Source: Phorcus lineatus
Taxonomy: Eukaryota > Mollusca > Gastropoda > Trochida > Trochidae
Length of the DNA: 64,000 bases
NCBI GenBank assembly: GCA_921293015.1
Contig: OV121083.1
Coordinates: 33,348,908-33,412,907 of the forward strand
Direction of reading: 5' to 3'
The first letter of the stretch is position 1. The number at the start of each line of letters is the position of its first letter. Positions 43,796 through 56,382 of the stretch are shown here, piece after piece. The notes beneath the pieces were generated by a model. The model saw only the letters and a program-made list of their open reading frames with translations. It had not been told where the DNA came from and did no database searches. The translations under genes and the position numbers were made by a program.

Positions 43796-43887
43796 TCCCG
43801 CGAGCCGGATTCGAACCAGCGACCTAAGGATGGCCATTGTGATTATTCCACTACAGTCCTCCGCTCTACCAACTGAGCTATCACGGG
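43796..43887 (-). tRNA. tRNA-Tyr(GUA), unit 6
   Basis: Intact; 19-nt intron. Confidence 0.94.
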
Positions 43888-44391
43888 TCTCGACTACTCC
43901 CGTTCATCTTTTGTAAATCGATACAGGACGACACTTACAGCTATATTGCTTAACGCCTGGCTGAACATCAACTTCCTTAACCCTTAAGCCTTCCCTACAA
44001 AACTTATTTATTTTCTCTTTACTGATTACTACATCAACGCCTTCCATTTCCTAAACATTCGACAGTTGTAGACTGTCATTTTTCCTTGAAGGGCAGTTTC
44101 CTTCCCTTTCAATTGTGTTGCCAGTGTAACATCCAACACTTCAACATTAAAGATTGAAACAAACAGTGTTTGAGTCGACCTCAACCTGTACCCCACGACC
44201 ATCTCAATCAAACACAGACATACATCTGAGAAAACAGTGCTGCTTTGGCGGAGGGCTCATGCTTCTGCGTGTGCTTCTGTGTGTCGGTTATATAATCAAA
44301 TGACATGTGTCCCAGAGCAATTGAAACGCAAGGAAAGAAAACTTTTATCTTGCCGATTGTGACATCAGTATTTAACCCTTTTGTTTCACAA

Positions 44392-44513
44392 GTCAGGATG
44401 GCCGAGCGGTCTAAGGCGCCAGACTCAAGGATTGAGCTATTCCTTCTCACAAATCGAGATATGGGTGTTCTGGTCCACGTATGTGGGCGTGGGTTGAAAT
44501 CCCACTCCTGACA
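44392..44513 (+). tRNA. tRNA-Leu(CAA), unit 7, G56 variant
   Basis: GGTTGAAATCC replaces GGTTCAAATCC. C56 is almost invariant: it pairs with G19 and is a key base of box B. Probably non-functional. Confidence 0.82.
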
Positions 44514-44652
44514 CATTTTGCATTTCCTTTTTATCGCCACCGGATTACATGAAACTTAAAGCTTAAGGACTTCCAGTTTTCTAGGCAGCACTGAAGCAAA
44601 GAGCTTGGCTTCTTTTTTGTTCTTTTCATTTGTCAAAAGAGTTGCAAAATGT

Positions 44653-44745
44653 TCCCGCGAGCCGGATTCGAAACAGCGACCTAAGGATGGCCAATTGTGA
44701 TTATTCCACTACAGTCCTCCGCTCTACCAACTGAGCTATCACGGG
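44653..44745 (-). tRNA. tRNA-Tyr(GUA), unit 7, T53 variant
   Basis: G53 is changed to T (GAAACAGCG for GAACCAGCG on the plus strand), breaking the near-invariant 53-61 pair in box B. 20-nt intron. Probably impaired, as is the Leu in the same unit. Confidence 0.82.
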
Positions 44746-45249
44746 TCTCGACTACTCCCGTTCATCTTTTGTAAATCGATACAGGACGACACTTACAGCT
44801 ATATTACTTAACGCCTGGCTGAACATCAACTTCCTTAACCCTTAAGCCTTCCCTACAAAACTTATTTATTTTCTCTTTACTGATTACTACATCAACGTCT
44901 TCCATTTCCTAAACATTCGACAGTTGTAGACTGTCATTTTTCCTTGAAGGGCAGTTTCCTTCCCTTTCAATTGTGTTGCCAGTGTAACATCCAACACTTC
45001 AACATTAAAGATTGAAACAAACAGTGTTTGAGTCGACCTCAACCTGTACCCCACGACCATCTCAATCAAACACAGACATACATCTGAGAAAACAGTGCTG
45101 CTTTGGCGGAGGGCTCATGCTTCTGCGTGTGCTTCTGTGTGTCGGTTATATAATCAAATGACATGTGTCCCAGAGCAATTGAAACGCAAGGAAAGAAAAC
45201 TTTTATCTTGCCGATTGTGACATCAGTATTTAACCCTTTTGTTTCACAA

Positions 45250-45371
45250 GTCAGGATGGCCGAGCGGTCTAAGGCGCCAGACTCAAGGATTGAGCTATTC
45301 CTTCTCACAAATCGAGATATGGGTGTTCTGGTCCACGTATGTGGGCGTGGGTTCAAATCCCACTCCTGACA
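45250..45371 (+). tRNA. tRNA-Leu(CAA), unit 8
   Basis: Intact; the flank has GGATAACATG rather than GGATTACATG. Confidence 0.95.
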
Positions 45372-45510
45372 CATTTTGCATTTCCTTTTTATCGCCACCG
45401 GATAACATGAAACTTAAAGCTTAAGGACTTCCAGTTTTCTAGGCAGCACTGAAGCAAAGAGCTTGGCTTCTTTTTTGTTCTTTTCATTTGTCAAAAGAGT
45501 TGCAAAAGGT

Positions 45511-45603
45511 TCCCTCGAGCCGGATTCGAACCAGCGACCTAAGGATGGCCAATTGTGGTTATTCCACTACAGTCCTCCGCTCTACCAACTGAGCTATCAC
45601 GGG
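45511..45603 (-). tRNA. tRNA-Tyr(GUA), unit 8, A69 variant
   Basis: G4-A69 mismatch; 20-nt intron with the ACC form seen in unit 1. Confidence 0.87.
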
Positions 45604-46107
45604 TCTCGTCTACTCCCTTTCATCTTTTGTAAATCGATACAGGACGACACTTACAGCTATATTGCTTAACGCCTGGCTGAACATCAACTTCCTTAACCCT
45701 TAAGCCTTCCCTACAAAACCTATTTATTTTCTCTTTACTGATTACTACATCAACGTCTTCCATTTCCTAAACATTCGACAGTTGTAGACTGTCATTTTTC
45801 CTTGAAGGGCAGTTTCCTTCCCTTTCAATTGTGTTGCCAGTGTAACATCCAACACTTCAACATTAAAGATTGAAACAAACAGTGTTTGAGTCGACCTCAA
45901 CCTGTACCCCACGACCATCTCAATCAAACACAGACATACATCTGAGAAAACAGTGCTGCTTTGGCGGAGGGCTCATGCTTCTGCGTGTGCTTCTGTGTGT
46001 CGGTTATATAATCAAATGACATGTGTCCCAGAGCAATTGAAACGCAAGGAAAGAAAACTTTTATCTTGCCGATTGTGACATCAGTATTTAACCCTTTTGT
46101 TTCACAA

Positions 46108-46229
46108 GTCAGGATGGCCGAGCGGTCTAAGGCGCCAGACTCAAGGATTGAGCTATTCCTTCTCACAAATCGAGATATGGGTGTTCTGGTCCACGTATGT
46201 GGGCGTGGGTTGAAATCCCACTCCTGACA
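46108..46229 (+). tRNA. tRNA-Leu(CAA), unit 9, G56 variant
   Basis: Same C56-to-G change as unit 7. Confidence 0.82.
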
Positions 46230-46368
46230 CATTTTGCATTTCCTTTTTATCGCCACCGGATTACATGAAACTTAAAGCTTAAGGACTTCCAGTTTTCTAG
46301 GCAGCACTGAAGCAAAGAGCTTGGCTTCTTTTTTGTTCTTTTCATTTGTCAAAAGAGTTGCAAAATGT

Positions 46369-46461
46369 TCCCGCGAGCCGGATTCGAAACAGCGACCTAA
46401 GGATGGCCAATTGTGATTATTCCACTACAGTCCTCCGCTCTACCAACTGAGCTATCACGGG
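46369..46461 (-). tRNA. tRNA-Tyr(GUA), unit 9, T53 variant
   Basis: Same G53-to-T change as unit 7, followed by the same TATATTACTTAACG spacer variant, so units 7 and 9 are recent copies of each other. Confidence 0.82.
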
Positions 46462-46965
46462 TCTCGACTACTCCCGTTCATCTTTTGTAAATCGATACAG
46501 GACGACACTTACAGCTATATTACTTAACGCCTGGCTGAACATCAACTTCCTTAACCCTTAAGCCTTCCCTACAAAACTTATTTATTTTCTCTTTACTGAT
46601 TACTACATCAACGTCTTCCATTTCCTAAACATTCGACAGTTGTAGACTGTCATTTTTCCTTGAAGGGCAGTTTCCTTCCCTTTCAATTGTGTTGCCAGTG
46701 TAACATCCAACACTTCAACATTAAAGATTGAAACAAACAGTGTTTGAGTCGACCTCAACCTGTACCCCACGACCATCTCAATCAAACACAGACATACATC
46801 TGAGAAAACAGTGCTGCTTTGGCGGAGGGCTCATGCTTCTGCGTGTGCTTCTGTGTGTCGGTTATATAATCAAATGACATGTGTCCCAGAGCAATTGAAA
46901 CGCAAGGAAAGAAAACTTTTATCTTGCCGATTGTGACATCAGTATTTAACCCTTTTGTTTCACAA

Positions 46966-47087
46966 GTCAGGATGGCCGAGCGGTCTAAGGCGCCAGACTC
47001 AAGGATTGAGCTATTCCTTCTCACAAATCGAGATATGGGTGTTCTGGTCCACGTATGTGGGCGTAGGTTCAAATCCCACTCCTGACA
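46966..47087 (+). tRNA. tRNA-Leu(CAA), unit 10, A51 variant
   Basis: T-stem GTAGG; unchanged intron. Confidence 0.88.
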
Positions 47088-47226
47088 CATTTTGCATTTC
47101 CTTTTTATCGCCACCGGATTACATGAAACTTAAAGCTTAAGGACTTCCAGTTTTCTAGGCAGCACTGAAGCAAAGAGCTGGGCTTCTTTTTTGTTCTTTT
47201 CATTTGTCAAAAGAGTTGCAAAATGT

Positions 47227-47318
47227 TCCCGCGAGCCGGATTCGAACCAGCGACCTAAGGATGGCCATTGTGATTATTCCACTACAGTCCTCCGCTCTAC
47301 CAACTGAGCTATCACGGG
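47227..47318 (-). tRNA. tRNA-Tyr(GUA), unit 10
   Basis: Intact; 19-nt intron. Confidence 0.94.
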
Positions 47319-47822
47319 TCTCGACTACTCCCGTTCATCTTTTGTAAATCGATACAGGACGACACTTACAGCTATATTGCTTAACGCCTGGCTGAACATC
47401 AACTTCCTTAACCCTTAAGCCTTCCCTACAAAACTTATTTATTTTCTCTTTACCGATTACTACATCAACGCCTTCCATTTCCTAAACATTCGACAGTTGT
47501 AGACTGTCATTTTTCCTTGAAGGGCAGTTTCCTTCCCTTTCAATTGTGTTGCCAGTGTAACATCCAACACTTCAACATTAAAGATTGAAACAAACAGTGT
47601 TTGAGTCGACCTCAACCTGTACCCCACGACCATCTCAATCAAACACAGACATACATCTGAGAAAACAGTGCTGCTTTGGCGGAGGGCTCATGCTTCTGCG
47701 TGTGCTTCTGTGTGTCGGTTATATAATCAAATGACATGTGTCCCAGAGCAATTGAAACGCAAGGAAAGAAAACTTTTATCTTGCCGATTGTGACATCAGT
47801 ATTTAACCCTTTTGTTTCACAA

Positions 47823-47944
47823 GTCAGGATGGCCGAGCGGTCTAAGGCGCCAGACTCAAGGATTGAGCTATTCCTTCTCACAAATCGAGATATGGGTGTT
47901 CTGGTCCACGTATGTGGGCGTGGGTTCAAATCCCACTCCTGACA
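47823..47944 (+). tRNA. tRNA-Leu(CAA), unit 11
   Basis: Intact; GGATAACATG flank. Confidence 0.95.
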
Positions 47945-48083
47945 CATTTTGCATTTCCTTTTTATCGCCACCGGATAACATGAAACTTAAAGCTTAAGGA
48001 CTTCCAGTTTTCTAGGCAGCACTGAAGCAAAGAGCTTGGCTTCTTTTTTGTTCTTTTCATTTGTCAAAAGAGTTGCAAAAGGT

Positions 48084-48176
48084 TCCCGCGAGCCGGATTC
48101 GAACCAGCGACCTAAGGATGGCCAATTGTGATTATTCCACTACAGTCCTCCGCTCTACCAACTGAGCTATCACGGG
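48084..48176 (-). tRNA. tRNA-Tyr(GUA), unit 11
   Basis: Intact; 20-nt intron. Confidence 0.94.
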
Positions 48177-48680
48177 TCTCGACTACTCCCGTTCATCTTT
48201 TGTAAATCGATACAGGACGACACTTACAGCTATATTGCTTAACGCCTGGCTGAACATCAACTTCCTTAACCCTTAAGCCTTCCCTACAAAACTTATTTAT
48301 TTTCTCTTTACTGATTACTACATCAACGCCTTCCATTTCCTAAACATTCGACAGTTGTAGACTGTCATTTTTCTTTGAAGGGCAGTTTCCTTCCCTTTCA
48401 ATTGTGTTGCCAGTGTAACATCCAACACTTCAACATTAAAGATTGAAACAAACAGTGTTTGAGTCGACCTCAACCTGTACCCCACGACCATCTCAATCAA
48501 ACACAGACATACATCTGAGAAAACAGTGCTGCTTTGGCGGAGGGCTCATGCTTCTGCGTGTGCTTCTGTGTGTCGGTTATATAATCAAATGACATGTGTC
48601 CCAGAGCAATTGAAACGCAAGGAAAGAAAACTTTTATCTTGCCGATTGTGACATCAGTATTTAACCCTTTTGTTTCACAA

Positions 48681-48802
48681 GTCAGGATGGCCGAGCGGTC
48701 TAAGGCGCCAGACTCAAGGATTGAGCTATTCCTTCTCACAAATCGAGATATGGGTGTTCTGGTCCACGTATGTGGGCGTAGGTTCAAATCCCACTCCTGA
48801 CA
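48681..48802 (+). tRNA. tRNA-Leu(CAA), unit 12, A51 variant
   Basis: T-stem GTAGG; together with unit 13 it repeats the variant pattern of units 10-11. Confidence 0.88.
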
Positions 48803-48941
48803 CATTTTGCATTTCCTTTTTATCGCCACCGGATTACATGAAACTTAAAGCTTAAGGACTTCCAGTTTTCTAGGCAGCACTGAAGCAAAGAGCTGGGCTT
48901 CTTTTTTGTTCTTTTCATTTGTCAAAAGAGTTGCAAAATGT

Positions 48942-49033
48942 TCCCGCGAGCCGGATTCGAACCAGCGACCTAAGGATGGCCATTGTGATTATTCCACTAC
49001 AGTCCTCCGCTCTACCAACTGAGCTATCACGGG
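48942..49033 (-). tRNA. tRNA-Tyr(GUA), unit 12
   Basis: Intact; 19-nt intron. Confidence 0.94.
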
Positions 49034-49537
49034 TCTCGACTACTCCCGTTCATCTTTTGTAAATCGATACAGGACGACACTTACAGCTATATTGCTTAAC
49101 GCCTGGCTGAACATCAACTTCCTTAACCCTTAAGCCTTCCCTACAAAACTTATTTATTTTCTCTTTACCGATTACTACATCAACGTCTTCCATTTCCTAA
49201 ACATTCGACAGTTGTAGACTGTCATTTTTCCTTGAAGGGCAGTTTCCTTCCCTTTCAATTGTGTTGCCAGTGTAACATCCAACACTTCAACATTAAAGAT
49301 TGAAACAAACAGTGTTTGAGTCGACCTCAACCTGTACCCCACGACCATCTCAATCAAACACAGACATACATCTGAGAAAACAGTGCTGCTTTGGCGGAGG
49401 GCTCATGCTTCTGCGTGTGCTTCTGTGTGTCGGTTATATAATCAAATGACATGTGTCCCAGAGCAATTGAAACGCAAGGAAAGAAAACTTTTATCTTGCC
49501 GATTGTGACATCAGTATTTAACCCTTTTGTTTCACAA

Positions 49538-49659
49538 GTCAGGATGGCCGAGCGGTCTAAGGCGCCAGACTCAAGGATTGAGCTATTCCTTCTCACAAAT
49601 CGAGATATGGGTGTTCTGGTCCACGTATGTGGGCGTGGGTTCAAATCCCACTCCTGACA
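49538..49659 (+). tRNA. tRNA-Leu(CAA), unit 13
   Basis: Intact; GGATAACATG flank as unit 11. Confidence 0.95.
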
Positions 49660-49798
49660 CATTTTGCATTTCCTTTTTATCGCCACCGGATAACATGAAA
49701 CTTAAAGCTTAAGGACTTCCAGTTTTCTAGGCAGCACTGAAGCAAAGAGCTTGGCTTCTTTTTTGTTCTTTTCATTTGTCAAAAGAGTTGCAAAAGGT

Positions 49799-49891
49799 TC
49801 CCGCGAGCCGGATTCGAACCAGCGACCTAAGGATGGCCAATTGTGATTATTCCACTACAGTCCTCCGCTCTACCAACTGAGCTATCACGGG
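49799..49891 (-). tRNA. tRNA-Tyr(GUA), unit 13
   Basis: Intact; 20-nt intron. Confidence 0.94.
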
Positions 49892-50395
49892 TCTCGACTA
49901 CTCCCGTTCATCTTTTGTAAATCGATACAGGACGACACTTACAGCTATATTGCTTAACGCCTGGCTGAACATCAACTTCCTTAACCCTTAAGCCTTCCCT
50001 ACAAAACTTATTTATTTTCTCTTTACTGATTACTACATCAACGCCTTCCATTTCCTAAACATTCGACAGTTGTAGACTGTCATTTTTCTTTGAAGGGCAG
50101 TTTCCTTCCCTTTCAATTGTGTTGCCAGTGTAACATCCAACACTTCAACATTAAAGATTGAAACAAACAGTGTTTGAGTCGACCTCAACCTGTACCCCAC
50201 GACCATCTCAATCAAACACAGACATACATCTGAGAAAACAGTGCTGCTTTGGCGGAGGGCTCTTGCTTCTGCGTGTGCTTCTGTGTGTCGGTTATATAAT
50301 CAAATGACATGTGTCCCAGAGCAATTGAAACGCAAGGAAAGAAAACTTTTATCTTGCCGATTGTGACATCAGTATTTAACCCTTTTGTTTCACAA

Positions 50396-50517
50396 GTCAG
50401 GATGGCCGAGCGGTCTAAGGCGCCAGACTCAAGGATTGAGCTATTCCTTCTCACAAATCGAGATATGGGTGTTCTGGTCCACGTATGTGGGCGTGGGTTG
50501 AAATCCCACTCCTGACA
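50396..50517 (+). tRNA. tRNA-Leu(CAA), unit 14, G56 variant
   Basis: C56 changed to G. Confidence 0.82.
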
Positions 50518-50647
50518 CATTTTGCATTTCCTTTTTATCGCCACCGGATTACATGAAACTTAAAGCTTAAGGACTTCCAGTTTTCTAGGCAGCACTGAAG
50601 CAAAGAGCTGGGCTTCTTTTTTGTTCTTTTCATTTGTTGCAAAAGGT

Positions 50648-50740
50648 TCCCGCGAGCCGGATTCGAACCAGCGACCTAAGGATGGCCAATTGTGATTATT
50701 CCACTACAGTCCTCCGCTCTACCAACTGAGCTATCACGGG
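50648..50740 (-). tRNA. tRNA-Tyr(GUA), unit 14
   Basis: Intact; 20-nt intron. The 3' flank lacks 9 bp found in all other units, but a T4 remains. Confidence 0.94.
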
Positions 50741-51244
50741 TCTCGACTACTCCCGTTCATCTTTTGTAAATCGATACAGGACGACACTTACAGCTATATT
50801 GCTTAACGCCTGGCTGAACATCGACTTCCTTAACCCTTAAGCCTTCCCTACAAAACTTATTTATTTTCTCTTTACTGATTACTACATCAACGCCTTCCAT
50901 TTCCTAAACATTCGACAGTTGTAGATTGTCATTTTTCCTTGAAGGGCAGTTTCCTTCCCTTTCAATTGTGTTGCCAGTGTAACATCCAACACTTCAACAT
51001 TAAAGATTGAAACAAACAGTGTTTGAGTCGACCTCAACCTGTACCCCACGACCATCTCAATCAAACACAGACATACATCTGAGAAAACAGTGCTGCTTTG
51101 GCGGAGGGCTCATGCTTCTGCGTGTGCTTCTGTGTGTCGGTTATATAATCAAATGACATGTGTCCCAGAGCAATTGAAACGCAAGGAAAGAAAACTTTTA
51201 TCTTGCCGATTGTGACATCAGTATTTAACCCTTTTGTTTCACAA

Positions 51245-51366
51245 GTCAGGATGGCCGAGCGGTCTAAGGCGCCAGACTCAAGGATTGAGCTATTCCTTCT
51301 CACAAATCGAGATATGGGTGTTCTGGTCCACGTATGTGGGCGTGGGTTCAAATCCCACTCCTGACA
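51245..51366 (+). tRNA. tRNA-Leu(CAA), unit 15
   Basis: Intact. First unit of the block that reappears as units 26-29. Confidence 0.95.
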
Positions 51367-51505
51367 CATTTTGCATTTCCTTTTTATCGCCACCGGATTA
51401 CATGAAACTTAAAGCTTAAGGACTTCCAGTTTTCTAGGCAGCACTGAAGCAAAGAGCTGGGCTTCTTTTTTGTTCTTTTCATTTGTCAAAAGAGTTGCAA
51501 AATGT

Positions 51506-51597
51506 TCCCTCGAGCCGGATTCGAACCAGCGACCTAAGGATGGCCATTGTGATTATTCCACTACAGTCCTCCGCTCTACCAACTGAGCTATCACGGG
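51506..51597 (-). tRNA. tRNA-Tyr(GUA), unit 15, A69 variant
   Basis: G4-A69 mismatch; 19-nt intron; same as units 5 and 26. Confidence 0.87.
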
Positions 51598-52101
51598 TCT
51601 CGTCTACTCCCGTTCATCTTTTGTAAATCGATACAGGACGACACTTACAGCTATATTGCTTAACGCCTGGCTGAACATCAACTTCCTTAACCCTTAAGCC
51701 TTCCCTACAAAACTTATTTATTTTCTCTTTACTGATTACTACATCAACGTCTTCCATTTCCTAAACATTCGACAGTTGTAGACTGTCATTTTTCCTTGAA
51801 GGGCAGTTTCCTTCCCTTTCAATTGTGTTGCCAGTGTAACATCCAACACTTCAACATTAAAGATTGAAACAAACAGTGTTTGAGTCGACCTCAACCTGTA
51901 CCCCACGACCATCTCAATCAAACACAGACATACATCTGAGAAAACAGTGCTGCTTTGGCGGAGGGCTCATGCTTCTGCGTGTGCTTCTGTGTGTCGGTTA
52001 TATAATCAAATGACATGTGTCCCAGAGCAATTGAAACGCAAGGAAAGAAAACTTTTATCTTGCCGATTGTGACATCAGTATTTAACCCTTTTGTTTCACA
52101 A

Positions 52102-52223
52102 GTCAGGATGGCCGAGCGGTCTAAGGCGCCAGACTCAAGGATTGAGCTATTCCTTCTCACAAATCGAGATATGGGTGTTCTGGTCCACGTATGTGGGCGT
52201 AGGTTCAAATCCCACTCCTGACA
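52102..52223 (+). tRNA. tRNA-Leu(CAA), unit 16, A51 variant
   Basis: T-stem GTAGG; counterpart of unit 27. Confidence 0.88.
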
Positions 52224-52362
52224 CATTTTGCATTTCCTTTTTATCGCCACCGGATTACATGAAACTTAAAGCTTAAGGACTTCCAGTTTTCTAGGCAGCA
52301 CTGAAGCAAAGAGCTGGGCTTCTTTTTTGTTCTTTTCATTTGTCAAAAGAGTTGCAAAATGT

Positions 52363-52454
52363 TCCCGCGAGCCGGATTCGAACCAGCGACCTAAGGATGG
52401 CCATTGTGATTATTCCACTACAGTCCTCCGCTCTACCAACTGAGCTATCACGGG
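52363..52454 (-). tRNA. tRNA-Tyr(GUA), unit 16
   Basis: Intact; 19-nt intron; followed by the TACCGATTAC spacer variant. Confidence 0.94.
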
Positions 52455-52958
52455 TCTCGACTACTCCCGTTCATCTTTTGTAAATCGATACAGGACGACA
52501 CTTACAGCTATATTGCTTAACGCCTGGCTGAACATCAACTTCCTTAACCCTTAAGCCTTCCCTACAAAACTTATTTATTTTCTCTTTACCGATTACTACA
52601 TCAACGTCTTCCATTTCCTAAACATTCGACAGTTGTAGACTGTCATTTTTCCTTGAAGGGCAGTTTCCTTCCCTTTCAATTGTGTTGCCAGTGTAACATC
52701 CAACACTTCAACATTAAAGATTGAAACAAACAGTGTTTGAGTCGACCTCAACCTGTACCCCACGACCATCTCAATCAAACACAGACATACATCTGAGAAA
52801 ACAGTGCTGCTTTGGCGGAGGGCTCATGCTTCTGCGTGTGCTTCTGTGTGTCGGTTATATAATCAAATGACATGTGTCCCAGAGCAATTGAAACGCAAGG
52901 AAAGAAAACTTTTATCTTGCCGATTGTGACATCAGTATTTAACCCTTTTGTTTCACAA

Positions 52959-53080
52959 GTCAGGATGGCCGAGCGGTCTAAGGCGCCAGACTCAAGGATT
53001 GAGCTATTCCTTCTCACAAATCGAGATATGGGTGTTCTGGTCCACGTATGTGGGCGTGGGTTCAAATCCCACTCCTGACA
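52959..53080 (+). tRNA. tRNA-Leu(CAA), unit 17
   Basis: Intact; counterpart of unit 28. Confidence 0.95.
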
Positions 53081-53219
53081 CATTTTGCATTTCCTTTTTA
53101 TCGCCACCGGATTACATGAAACTTAAAGCTTAAGGACTTCCAGTTTTCTAGGCAGCACTGAAGCAAAGAGCTGGGCTTCTTTTTTGTTCTTTTCATTTGT
53201 CAAAAGAGTTGCAAAATGT

Positions 53220-53312
53220 TCCCGCGAGCCGGATTCGAAACAGCGACCTAAGGATGGCCAATTGTGATTATTCCACTACAGTCCTCCGCTCTACCAACTG
53301 AGCTATCACGGG
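53220..53312 (-). tRNA. tRNA-Tyr(GUA), unit 17, T53 variant
   Basis: G53 changed to T; 20-nt intron; shared with unit 28. Here the Leu partner is intact. Confidence 0.82.
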
Positions 53313-53816
53313 TCTCGTCTACTCCCGTTCATCTTTTGTAAATCGATACAGGACGACACTTACAGCTATATTGCTTAACGCCTGGCTGAACATCAACTTC
53401 CTTAACCCTTAAGCCTTCCCTACAAAACTTATTTATTTTCTCTTTACTGATTACTACATCAACGTCTTCCATTTCCTAAACATTCGACAGTTGTAGACTG
53501 TCATTTTTCCTTGAAGGGCAGTTTCCTTCCCTTTCAATTGTGTTGCCAGTGTAACATCCAACACTTCAACATTAAAGATTGAAACAAACAGTGTTTGAGT
53601 CGACCTCAACCTGTACCCCACGACCATCTCAATCAAACACAGACATACATCTGAGAAAACAGTGCTGCTTTGGCGGAGGGCTCATGCTTCTGCGTGTGCT
53701 TCTGTGTGTCGGTTATATAATCAAATGACATGTGTCCCAGAGCAATTGAAACGCAAGGAAAGAAAACTTTTATCTTGCCGATTGTGACATCAGTATTTAA
53801 CCTTTTTGTTTCACAA

Positions 53817-53938
53817 GTCAGGATGGCCGAGCGGTCTAAGGCGCCAGACTCAAGGATTGAGCTATTCCTTCTCACAAATCGAGATATGGGTGTTCTGGTC
53901 CACGTATGTGGGCGTGGGTTCAAATCCCACTCCTGACA
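53817..53938 (+). tRNA. tRNA-Leu(CAA), unit 18
   Basis: Intact. Six bases of the 3' flank are missing (GAAACTTAAGGACTTCC), shared only with unit 29. Confidence 0.95.
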
Positions 53939-54070
53939 CATTTTGCATTTCCTTTTTATCGCCACCGGATAACATGAAACTTAAGGACTTCCAGTTTTCT
54001 AGGCAGCACTGAAGCAAAGAGCTGGGCTTCTTTTTTGTTCTTTTCATTTGTCAAAAGAGTTGCAAAAGGT

Positions 54071-54163
54071 TCCCGCGAGCCGGATTCGAACCAGCGACCT
54101 AAGGATGGCCAATTGTGATTATTCCACTACAGTCCTCCGCTCTACCAACTGAGCTATCACGGG
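54071..54163 (-). tRNA. tRNA-Tyr(GUA), unit 18
   Basis: Intact; 20-nt intron. Confidence 0.94.
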
Positions 54164-54667
54164 TCTCGACTACTCCCGTTCATCTTTTGTAAATCGATAC
54201 AGGACGACACTTACAGCTATATTGCTTAACGCCTGGCTGAACATCAACTTCCTTAACCCTTAAGCCTTCCCTACAAAACTTATTTATTTTCTCTTTACTG
54301 ATTACTACATCAACGTCTTCCATTTCCTAAACATTCGACAGTTGTAGACTGTCATTTTTCCTTGAAGGGCAGTTTCCTTCCCTTTCAGTTGTGTTGCCAG
54401 TGTAACATCCAACACTTCAACATTAAAGATTGAAACAAACAGTGTTTGAGTCGACCTCAACCTGTACCCCACGACCATCTCAATCAAACACAGACATACA
54501 TCTGAGAAAACAGTGCTGCTTTGGCGGAGGGCTCATGCTTCTGCGTGTGCTTCTGTGTGTCGGTTATATAATCAAATGACATGTGTCCCAGAGCAATTGA
54601 AACGCAAGGAAAGAAAACTTTTATCTTGCCGATTGTGACATCAGTATTTAACCCTTTTGTTTCACAA

Positions 54668-54789
54668 GTCAGGATGGCCGAGCGGTCTAAGGCGCCAGAC
54701 TCAAGGATTGAGCTATTCCTTCTCACAAATCGAGATATGGGTGTTCTGGTCCACGTATGTGGGCGTAGGTTGAAATCCCACTCCTGACA
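54668..54789 (+). tRNA. tRNA-Leu(CAA), unit 19, A51 and G56 double variant
   Basis: Carries both recurring T-arm changes (GTAGGTTGAAATCC), a combination seen in no other unit. Probably non-functional and a likely conversion product. Confidence 0.8.
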
Positions 54790-54928
54790 CATTTTGCATT
54801 TCCTTTTTATCGCCACCGGATTACATGAAACTTAAAGCTTAAGGACTTCCAGTTTTCTAGGCAGCACTGAAGCAAAGAGCTGGGCTTCTTTTTTGTTCTT
54901 TTCATTTGTCAAAAGAGTTGCAAAATGT

Positions 54929-55020
54929 TCCCGCGAGCCGGATTCGAACCAGCGACCTAAGGATGGCCATTGTGATTATTCCACTACAGTCCTCCGCTCT
55001 ACCAACTGAGCTATCACGGG
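54929..55020 (-). tRNA. tRNA-Tyr(GUA), unit 19
   Basis: Intact; 19-nt intron. Confidence 0.94.
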
Positions 55021-55524
55021 TCTCGACTACTCCCGTTCATCTTTTGTAAATCGATACAGGACGACACTTACAGCTATATTGCTTAACGCCTGGCTGAACA
55101 TCAACTTCCTTAACCCTTAAGCCTTCCCTACAAAACTTATTTATTTTCTCTTTACTGATTACTACATCAACGTCTTCCATTTCCTAAACATTCGACAGTT
55201 GTAGACTGTCATTTTTCCTTGAAGGGCAGTTTCCTTCCCTTTCAATTGTGTTGCCAGTGTAACATCCAACACTTCAACATTAAAGATTGAAACAAACAGT
55301 GTTTGAGTCGACCTCAACCTGTACCCCACGACCATCTCAATCAAACACAGACATACATCTGAGAAAACAGTGCTGCTTTGGCGGAGGGCTCATGCTTCTG
55401 CGTGTGCTTCTGTGTGTCGGTTATATAATCAAATGACATGTGTCCCAGAGCAATTGAAACGCAAGGAAAGAAAACTTTTATCTTGCCGATTGTGACATCA
55501 GTATTTAACCCTTTTGTTTCACAA

Positions 55525-55646
55525 GTCAGGATGGCCGAGCGGTCTAAGGCGCCAGACTCAAGGATTGAGCTATTCCTTCTCACAAATCGAGATATGGGTG
55601 TTCTGGTCCACGTATGTGGGCGTGGGTTGAAATCCCACTCCTGACA
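55525..55646 (+). tRNA. tRNA-Leu(CAA), unit 20, G56 variant
   Basis: C56 changed to G; same haplotype as units 7 and 9. Confidence 0.82.
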
Positions 55647-55785
55647 CATTTTGCATTTCCTTTTTATCGCCACCGGATTACATGAAACTTAAAGCTTAAG
55701 GACTTCCAGTTTTCTAGGCAGCACTGAAGCAAAGAGCTTGGCTTCTTTTTTGTTCTTTTCATTTGTCAAAAGAGTTGCAAAATGT

Positions 55786-55878
55786 TCCCGCGAGCCGGAT
55801 TCGAAACAGCGACCTAAGGATGGCCAATTGTGATTATTCCACTACAGTCCTCCGCTCTACCAACTGAGCTATCACGGG
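55786..55878 (-). tRNA. tRNA-Tyr(GUA), unit 20, T53 variant
   Basis: G53 changed to T; followed by TATATTACTTAACG as in units 7 and 9. Confidence 0.82.
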
Positions 55879-56382
55879 TCTCGACTACTCCCGTTCATCT
55901 TTTGTAAATCGATACAGGACGACACTTACAGCTATATTACTTAACGCCTGGCTGAACATCAACTTCCTTAACCCTTAAGCCTTCCCTACAAAACTTATTT
56001 ATTTTCTCTTTACTGATTACTACATCAACGTCTTCCATTTCCTAAACATTCGACAGTTGTAGACTGTCATTTTTCCTTGAAGGGCAGTTTCCTTCCCTTT
56101 CAATTGTGTTGCCAGTGTAACATCCAACACTTCAACATTAAAGATTGAAACAAACAGTGTTTGAGTCGACCTCAACCTGTACCCCACGACCATCTCAATC
56201 AAACACAGACATACATCTGAGAAAACAGTGCTGCTTTGGCGGAGGGCTCATGCTTCTGCGTGTGCTTCTGTGTGTCGGTTATATAATCAAATGACATGTG
56301 TCCCAGAGCAATTGAAACGCAAGGAAAGAAAACTTTTATCTTGCCGATTGTGACATCAGTATTTAACCCTTTTGTTTCACAA

